Source of the DNA: CBIFWW01 sp966186435
Lineage (GTDB): Bacteria; Pseudomonadota; Gammaproteobacteria; Enterobacterales; Enterobacteriaceae
Direction of reading: 5' to 3'
DNA: 10,635 nt
Assembly (NCBI GenBank): GCA_966186435.1
Contig: CBIFWW010000117.1
Location: forward strand, 1-10,635
In this document: piece after piece, positions 7,420 through 10,635 of the stretch
Position numbering within the stretch: position 1 is the stretch's first letter
Layout: each line of letters opens with the position of its first letter
Translations under genes and position numbers: made by a program
The notes under the pieces: generated by a model
Database searches by the model: none
Seen by the model: the letters and a program-made list of their open reading frames with translations, nothing else
Told to the model about the DNA's origin: nothing

Positions 7420-8468
7420 CCAGGCAGTTTGCTCTTCGGCCGCCCTGGCCCTAACAGAATGGCCAGTTTGCTGCCCCCTTGCGTCGTCTCCATCCAGATC
7501 TTACAAACGCTGGTTAGTGGCACCGAAAGCAGCATCCCCACTGGGCCTAACAACCATCCCCAGAACAGCAATGACAGGAACACCACCAGGGTGGACATGC
7601 CCAGCCGGTGGCCCATAATCCGCGGCTCCAAAATGTTACCCAGCACCATATGTACCGCCAGGAACAGCCCGCCAACCATCAACGCTTCATAGGTGCCATT
7701 GAATAGTAGCGCCTGGATCATGGGGGGAATGGCTGAGATAACCGAGCCGATATTAGGAATGTAATTCAGCAGGAAAGCCAGCACTCCCCACATCAGGGCA
7801 AACTGCACCCCCAGGAGCCACAACCCCGCCCAAACCACGATACCCGTCGCCAGGCTAATCACCGTTTTTAACGCCAGATAGTGGCTCACGCCTTTTAATG
7901 CCCGGTGCAAACCGGCAATGTGCAGTTGGGGTTTATCAAGTGAAAAACGCAGTTTATAGGGCAGATGGCGGGCTTCAAACAGCATAAAGATCACCGTCAT
8001 TACCAGCACCACGATATTGGCCATCGCCCCGGAAAGCTCGGTCATCATGGTGGTGGCGAAGGTCATCATGCGCTCGGAATCCATGCGCTGTAGCAGGCGT
8101 TCTGGCGAAAGGTGCATGTGCATAAATGGAATGGCGCGTTCCAGTTCCAGCACCTTTTTGGTGAGCATTTTATTGTAGTCGGGCATGAGGGCGACAAAAT
8201 CATTCATCGACGCCGCCAGTACCCCAATCAACAGCATCAGGGTAAACAGCACCACCACAATCACAATGCCGATAGCGAAATTACGTTTTACCCGGCGGCG
8301 AACAAACCATGTCACTAACGGGTTAAGGACGATGGCAAAGAATACCGCTAAAAGTAGCGGGACGATAATATCGGCAGCAGCGTGTATACCGGCAAGAATA
8401 ATGACCATAGCGGCCATTTTCTGAAGCATATGCAGCCCGGCCTTTTCAGGCAATTGGCTTTGGGTCAT
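7416..8468 (-). CDS. yhhT: AI-2E family inner-membrane transporter YhhT
   Basis: This multi-pass inner-membrane protein of the AI-2E exporter/PerM family closely matches E. coli YhhT (about 349 residues; here 350). The substrate of YhhT is not established. Hydrophobic segments lie at about 15-50 (two helices), 63-86, 147-165, 198-220, 222-240, 258-277 and 291-322. The hydrophilic region 90-145 is the usual large loop. Family motifs are LLNYIPNIGSVISAIPP (233-249) and GNILEPRIMGHRLGMS (277-292), with the end LGPGRPKSKLPG. The ATG at 8468 has GGAA (minus strand, 8479-8476) seven bases upstream. The 5' gap of 116 bases to dcrB contains a dcrB terminator, so yhhT probably has its own promoter. 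A possible -10, TACACT (minus strand, 8503-8498), lacks a good -35. Confidence 0.95.
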   Translation of the reverse strand: MTQSQLPEKAGLHMLQKMAAMVIILAGIHAAADIIVPLLLAVFFAIVLNPLVTWFVRRRVKRNFAIGIVIVVVLFTLMLLIGVLAASMNDFVALMPDYNKMLTKKVLELERAIPFMHMHLSPERLLQRMDSERMMTFATTMMTELSGAMANIVVLVMTVIFMLFEARHLPYKLRFSLDKPQLHIAGLHRALKGVSHYLALKTVISLATGIVVWAGLWLLGVQFALMWGVLAFLLNYIPNIGSVISAIPPMIQALLFNGTYEALMVGGLFLAVHMVLGNILEPRIMGHRLGMSTLVVFLSLLFWGWLLGPVGMLLSVPLTSVCKIWMETTQGGSKLAILLGPGRPKSKLPG

Positions 8469-8584
8469 GGAGTAGTTCCGTTTTTTAACATTCGTCTAGT
8501 GTAGCGGTTGTGTTAACGGAGGGCGTGGCTATCTGTCTGAAAATGGGCAGTAAAATTACCCCGGCAGGGCCGGGGTAGAGAAAC
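8469..8584 (-). other. yhhT-dcrB intergenic region
   Basis: This 116-base stretch holds the dcrB terminator hairpin (8557-8577), a candidate yhhT -10 (minus strand, 8503-8498) and the yhhT SD. E. coli K-12 carries yhhS between these two genes. No remnant of that gene can fit or be seen here. Confidence 0.6.
8557..8577 (-). terminator. Intrinsic terminator downstream of dcrB
   Basis: A perfect 9-bp inverted repeat, TACCCCGGC/GCCGGGGTA, encloses a three-base loop. Reading on the minus strand it lies 7 bases after the dcrB stop and is followed at once by AATTTTA. The stem is strong and GC-rich, but the T-run has only four bases, so termination could be incomplete. Confidence 0.72.
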
Positions 8585-9136
8585 TTATTTGATAACGATG
8601 GTATTAACGATATTTTCTGCGGCGGTCTGCGCCTGCTGCTGGTTATCGGCAGGCAGGGTGATTTGCAGGGTGATCAGTTTGTCATCGGCTTTGGTCAGTA
8701 CCACGGAAGAGTACGATGTCTGGCCCTTGGCAGAGATGATGGTATCTAGCTGCTGAGCCTTCTGGCCCTTGATATCAATAGACTTATTTGTCACAACCTG
8801 GAGCTGCGGATCGCGGCTGCGCTGCTGCTCTTCCAGGCGTTTTGCCAGAACGTCCAACCCTTCAGTGGTGCTGTCACCGGTAATAACAATCACCGCTTTC
8901 TGGCCGGTCAGGTCGGAATAAACGTGCATATTATTAGCCTGGGTGCCCAGTTTACCGCTCTGGTCAGACATATCACCCGGTAGGGAGAAGGTCAGCTTAC
9001 CGTCCAGTAGTGAAATTGGGGCGGCAGCTTCGCTGCTATTAGCACCGGCGACGGGGGTATTACTGTCATTATTGTCACAGGCTGCAAGGCCACACACCAG
9101 CAGGCCAATCCCAACATATTTTACCAGCTTACGCAT
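8585..9136 (-). CDS. dcrB: Inner-membrane lipoprotein DcrB
   Basis: This periplasmic-facing lipoprotein has 183 residues (E. coli DcrB about 185). The first 20 residues form a lipoprotein signal peptide: basic MRKLVK, a hydrophobic core, then the lipobox LAAC with Cys20 as the lipidated residue. Asp21 follows, which is the classical Lol-avoidance residue and predicts retention in the inner membrane. A low-complexity linker rich in Asn, Ser and Ala (22-40) leads to the folded domain. Conserved stretches there are DQSGKLGTQANNMHV (58-72), GQKAVIVI (78-85), QQRSRDPQLQVVTNK (104-118) and DTIISAKGQTSYSS (131-144). DcrB was first found as a host factor for phage C1/C6 infection, and was later linked, together with YciB, to envelope integrity. 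The start has the SD AAAGGA (minus strand, 9150-9145). Confidence 0.95.
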   Translation of the reverse strand: MRKLVKYVGIGLLVCGLAACDNNDSNTPVAGANSSEAAAPISLLDGKLTFSLPGDMSDQSGKLGTQANNMHVYSDLTGQKAVIVITGDSTTEGLDVLAKRLEEQQRSRDPQLQVVTNKSIDIKGQKAQQLDTIISAKGQTSYSSVVLTKADDKLITLQITLPADNQQQAQTAAENIVNTIVIK

Positions 9137-9158
9137 TGACTGATTCCTTTACGTTATG

Positions 9159-9177
9159 CGGCCATACCGGCCATACC
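9159..9177. repeat. Tandem 9-bp repeat in the dcrB leader
   Basis: Two exact adjacent copies of CGGCCATAC occur at 9159-9167 and 9168-9176, followed by a degraded third start (CGCCAT). They lie between the dcrB SD and the inverted repeat at 9181-9195, in the 72-base gap between yhhQ and dcrB. Function is unknown; this may be replication slippage or a binding site. Confidence 0.5.
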
Positions 9178-9180
9178 GCC

Positions 9181-9195
9181 ATCTTATCATAAGAT
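9181..9195. repeat. Inverted repeat between yhhQ and dcrB (possible operator)
   Basis: ATCTTAT and ATAAGAT form a perfect 7-bp inverted repeat around a single central C. A one-base centre cannot form a good RNA hairpin loop and the repeat is AT-rich, so a protein-binding dyad is more likely than a terminator. It also contains TATGAT on the minus strand (9191-9186), a 5/6 match to a -10 box for dcrB, though no matching -35 is seen. Confidence 0.4.
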
Positions 9196-9208
9196 TCTGG
9201 CGCTGCTC

Positions 9209-9874
9209 TTAACCTGCCTGCAACACCGGGTTTTCAGATTTATCTGCCAACCGCTTCAACACCATATTCAATAATACGCCATACATTGGTAAGAAGAAAA
9301 TTATACTTATCAATACTTTGAAGCTGTAATCCACCATGGCAATTTCTACCCAGTGGGTCGCCATAAAGGGATCCGGGCTGCGCCAGAAGGCAATGGAGAA
9401 GAACGATAGGGTATCGCTGACGTTACCAAATAGTGTGGAGGCCACCGGGGCCAGCCACCAATGGCTGCTTCGGCGCAGGCGGTTAAACACATGAACGTCG
9501 AGGATCTGCCCTAGCGCGTAGGCCATAAAGCTGGCGGCGGCGATACGGGCCACAAACAGGTTAAAGTGCAGTAGTGCCTCAAAGCCTTGCCACTTACCCA
9601 TATAGAACAGGGCTGAGATAACATAGGATGCCATCAACGCGGGGATCATCACGGCGAAAATGATCCGCCGCGCTAGAGGCGCGCCAAAGACCCGAACGGT
9701 TAAGTCGGTTGCCAGGAAGATAAACGGAAAGCTAAAGGCACCCCAAGTGGTGTGAAAGCCAAAAACCGTCACCGGGAGTTGTACCAGATAGTTACTGGAA
9801 ATGATCACCAGTAAATGAAACAGAGTCAGCCAAATCAGCGCGGAACGGCGCTGGGCTTTAGAAAAATGCGTCAT
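9209..9874 (-). CDS. yhhQ: Queuosine precursor transporter YhhQ
   Basis: This integral inner-membrane protein of the VUT/DUF165 family is 221 residues long, the same as E. coli YhhQ. The E. coli protein takes up the 7-deazaguanine precursors preQ0 and preQ1 for queuosine tRNA modification. Visible features include hydrophobic segments at about 12-38, 44-60, 68-92, 104-126, 146-164 and 183-207. Conserved signatures are SSNYLVQLPV (26-35), GFHTTWGAFSFPFIFLATDL (39-58), GAPLARR (64-70), DVHVFNRLR (126-134) and STLFGNVSDT (146-155). The start at 9874 gives the family N-terminus, with AAGG seven or eight bases upstream. An in-frame ATG at 9928 would add 18 residues but falls within the candidate promoter -10, so it is rejected. 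It reads away from tusA and towards dcrB, with which it may be co-transcribed. Confidence 0.95.
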   Translation of the reverse strand: MTHFSKAQRRSALIWLTLFHLLVIISSNYLVQLPVTVFGFHTTWGAFSFPFIFLATDLTVRVFGAPLARRIIFAVMIPALMASYVISALFYMGKWQGFEALLHFNLFVARIAAASFMAYALGQILDVHVFNRLRRSSHWWLAPVASTLFGNVSDTLSFFSIAFWRSPDPFMATHWVEIAMVDYSFKVLISIIFFLPMYGVLLNMVLKRLADKSENPVLQAG

Positions 9875-9926
9875 ATTTTGACCTTTTTGGTGAATGGGGT
9901 GAGGGAACCCAATAAAATCGTCGAGC

Positions 9927-9954
9927 ATGATACGGCATCATCATCGTGATGCAA
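9927..9954 (-). promoter_or_regulatory. Candidate yhhQ promoter with dyad in the spacer
   Basis: On the minus strand, TTGCAT (9954-9949) and TATCAT (9932-9927, five of six to the -10 consensus) are separated by 16 bases. An inverted repeat GCATCA/TGATGC with a six-base loop (9936-9953) covers the spacer and much of the -35, and could be an operator. The predicted transcript would begin about 50 bases before the yhhQ ATG at 9874, downstream of the rejected ATG at 9928. Confidence 0.4.
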
Positions 9955-9985
9955 CGGTTAATTTTAGCGCAATCGTTCACGTCCC

Positions 9986-10013
9986 TTGCACGATAAATTA
10001 CCCGGGGTAAACT
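9986..10013 (+). promoter_or_regulatory. Candidate tusA promoter with dyad next to the -10
   Basis: TTGCAC (9986-9991) and TAAACT (10008-10013) are separated by 16 bases and sit 30 bases upstream of the tusA ATG. Both hexamers are only moderate matches. The dyad TTACCC-G-GGGTAA (9998-10010) covers the end of the spacer and the first bases of the -10, so a bound protein could block polymerase. Confidence 0.35.
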
Positions 10014-10043
10014 AGCGCGGTTTTTCCCCCGTCAGAGGCTGTT

Positions 10044-10289
10044 ATGACCGACCTGTTTGAAAACCCCGATCGTACCCTGGATGCTTTGGGCCTACGCTGC
10101 CCGGAGCCAGTAATGATGGTGCGCAAGACTGTGCGCGATATGCCGGTGGGTGACACCCTGCTGATAGTGGCAGATGATCCTGCCACCACCCGTGATATCC
10201 CTGGGTTCTGCCGTTTTATGGAGCACGAGCTTGTGGCCTCACAAACGGAAACCTTGCCCTACCAGTACCTGATCAAAAAAGGTCATTGA
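10044..10289 (+). CDS. tusA: Sulfurtransferase TusA
   Basis: This small cytoplasmic sulfur-carrier protein receives persulfide sulfur from IscS and passes it to TusBCD. The sulfur then goes through TusE to MnmA for 2-thiolation of U34 in certain tRNAs; it is also linked to molybdenum cofactor synthesis. The product is 81 residues, exactly the E. coli length. The sulfur-accepting Cys19 lies in the hallmark LGLRCPEPVMMVRKT motif (CPxP). DDPATTRDIPGFC (44-56) and the C-terminal YLIKKG are also conserved. The SD GAGG (10035-10038) lies five bases before the ATG. It is divergent from yhhQ and convergent with zntA, with a strong terminator starting at its last base. It is the same family as SirA/YhhP in older literature. 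Confidence 0.97.
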   Translation: MTDLFENPDRTLDALGLRCPEPVMMVRKTVRDMPVGDTLLIVADDPATTRDIPGFCRFMEHELVASQTETLPYQYLIKKGH

Positions 10290-10319
10290 CCAGCCTGGCG
10301 CAGGATGCGCCAGGCTGGT
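10289..10319. terminator. Bidirectional intrinsic terminator between tusA and zntA
   Basis: A perfect 14-bp stem (10289-10302 with 10306-10319) carries a three-base loop, GGA. On the + strand it begins at the last base of the tusA stop codon and is followed by TTTTT at 10326-10330. On the - strand it follows the zntA stop and is followed by a run of six T (10280-10275 on +, inside the 3' end of tusA). It should end transcripts from both sides. Confidence 0.85.
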
Positions 10320-10321
10320 AG

Positions 10322-10635
10322 TTACTTTTTGCGCAGCAAGCGCAAGGCATTGGCGGTCACCAGCGCTGTGGCCCCGGTATCGGCCAGCACCGCCATCCAC
10401 AACCCCGTCACCCCTAGCAACGTCGTCACCAAGAAAATCGCTTTCAGCCCCAGCGCCACGGTAATGTTCTGGCGGATATTGGCATGGGTGGCCCGCGCCA
10501 GGCGGATCATCGCCGGTAGCTCCAGCAGGCGGTTGTGGGTCAGGGCGGCATCGGCAGTCTCCAACGCCACGTCTGTGCCGCCGCCCATGGCAATCCCGAT
10601 TGACGCACTCTTCATGGCCGGGGCATCGTTTATCC
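10322..10635 (-). CDS. zntA: Zn(II)/Cd(II)/Pb(II)-exporting P1B-type ATPase ZntA (C-terminal fragment)
   Basis: Only the last 103 complete codons are in the window; the reading frame stays open to the right edge, and the full E. coli protein has about 732 residues. The fragment begins with INDAPAM, the end of the GDGxNDAP hinge motif of P-type ATPases. It continues through SIGIAMGGGTDVALETADAAL and then the region of the last two membrane helices. The final helix has VLADTGATALVTANALRLL, whose Asp corresponds to the metal-binding Asp714 of E. coli ZntA. The protein sits in the inner membrane and exports zinc, cadmium and lead from the cytoplasm. In relatives it is induced by ZntR; that promoter lies outside the window. 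The edge truncation comes from the window, not from a mutation visible here. Confidence 0.96.
   Translation of the reverse strand, partial: INDAPAMKSASIGIAMGGGTDVALETADAALTHNRLLELPAMIRLARATHANIRQNITVALGLKAIFLVTTLLGVTGLWMAVLADTGATALVTANALRLLRKK

Noticed and set aside
9876..9915. preQ1-riboswitch-like fold ahead of yhhQ (GGGTTCCCTCACCC on the minus strand)
   Set aside because: There is a short GGG/CCC stem, but the A-rich tail expected right after it and the pairing of that tail with the loop are missing. Known enterobacterial yhhQ genes are not described as having this element.
9875..9928. Longer YhhQ starting at 9928
   Set aside because: The extra 18 residues are hydrophilic and not found in the 221-residue family form, and the region overlaps the candidate promoter.
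1..10635. Mobile element, prophage, toxin-antitoxin, CRISPR or new multi-gene system
   Set aside because: Every long coding stretch is accounted for by a known enterobacterial gene with conserved length and motifs, and no transposase, terminal repeats or repeat-spacer pattern is seen.

Overview
The window looks like chromosomal DNA of a member of the Enterobacterales. The proteins match E. coli and Salmonella orthologues almost end to end, with conserved lengths and active-site residues. The DNA is fairly GC-rich. The gene order differs from E. coli K-12, which fits a Serratia/Yersinia-type lineage better, but this genus-level guess is weak. There is no sign of a phage, IS element, CRISPR array, tRNA or rRNA.

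Region 1 (about 69-7419, + strand) is a complete arnBCADTEF (pmrHFIJKLM) operon. ArnA (C-terminal domain) oxidatively decarboxylates UDP-glucuronate, ArnB transaminates the resulting 4-keto sugar to UDP-L-Ara4N, and ArnA (N-terminal domain) formylates it. ArnC transfers the formylated sugar to undecaprenyl phosphate and ArnD removes the formyl group. ArnE/ArnF flip the lipid carrier to the periplasm, and ArnT moves L-Ara4N onto lipid A, lowering outer-membrane negative charge and polymyxin binding. Genes overlap by 4-11 nt or are separated by 7 nt, so this is one tightly coupled transcription unit. Ugd, which supplies UDP-glucuronate, is not in the window.

Region 2 (7416-9874, - strand) holds yhhT (AI-2E-family membrane protein), dcrB (inner-membrane lipoprotein) and yhhQ (queuosine-precursor transporter). 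yhhT converges on arnF so closely that the stop codons overlap. A hairpin terminator follows dcrB.

Region 3 (9875-10635) has the divergent yhhQ/tusA promoter region, tusA (sulfur relay for tRNA thiolation), a strong bidirectional terminator, and the C-terminal end of zntA (Zn/Cd/Pb exporting P-type ATPase) on the - strand, cut by the window edge. The block yhhT-dcrB-yhhQ-tusA-zntA is the E. coli zntA-tusA-yhhQ-dcrB-yhhS-yhhT neighbourhood without yhhS, with the arn operon where E. coli has acpT and the nik genes.

I found no undescribed multi-gene system. The items worth a second look are small: the arnF/yhhT stop overlap without a terminator, arn junctions lacking Shine-Dalgarno (SD) sequences, an SD that contains a stop codon, and uncharacterised inverted or tandem repeats upstream of dcrB, yhhQ and tusA.
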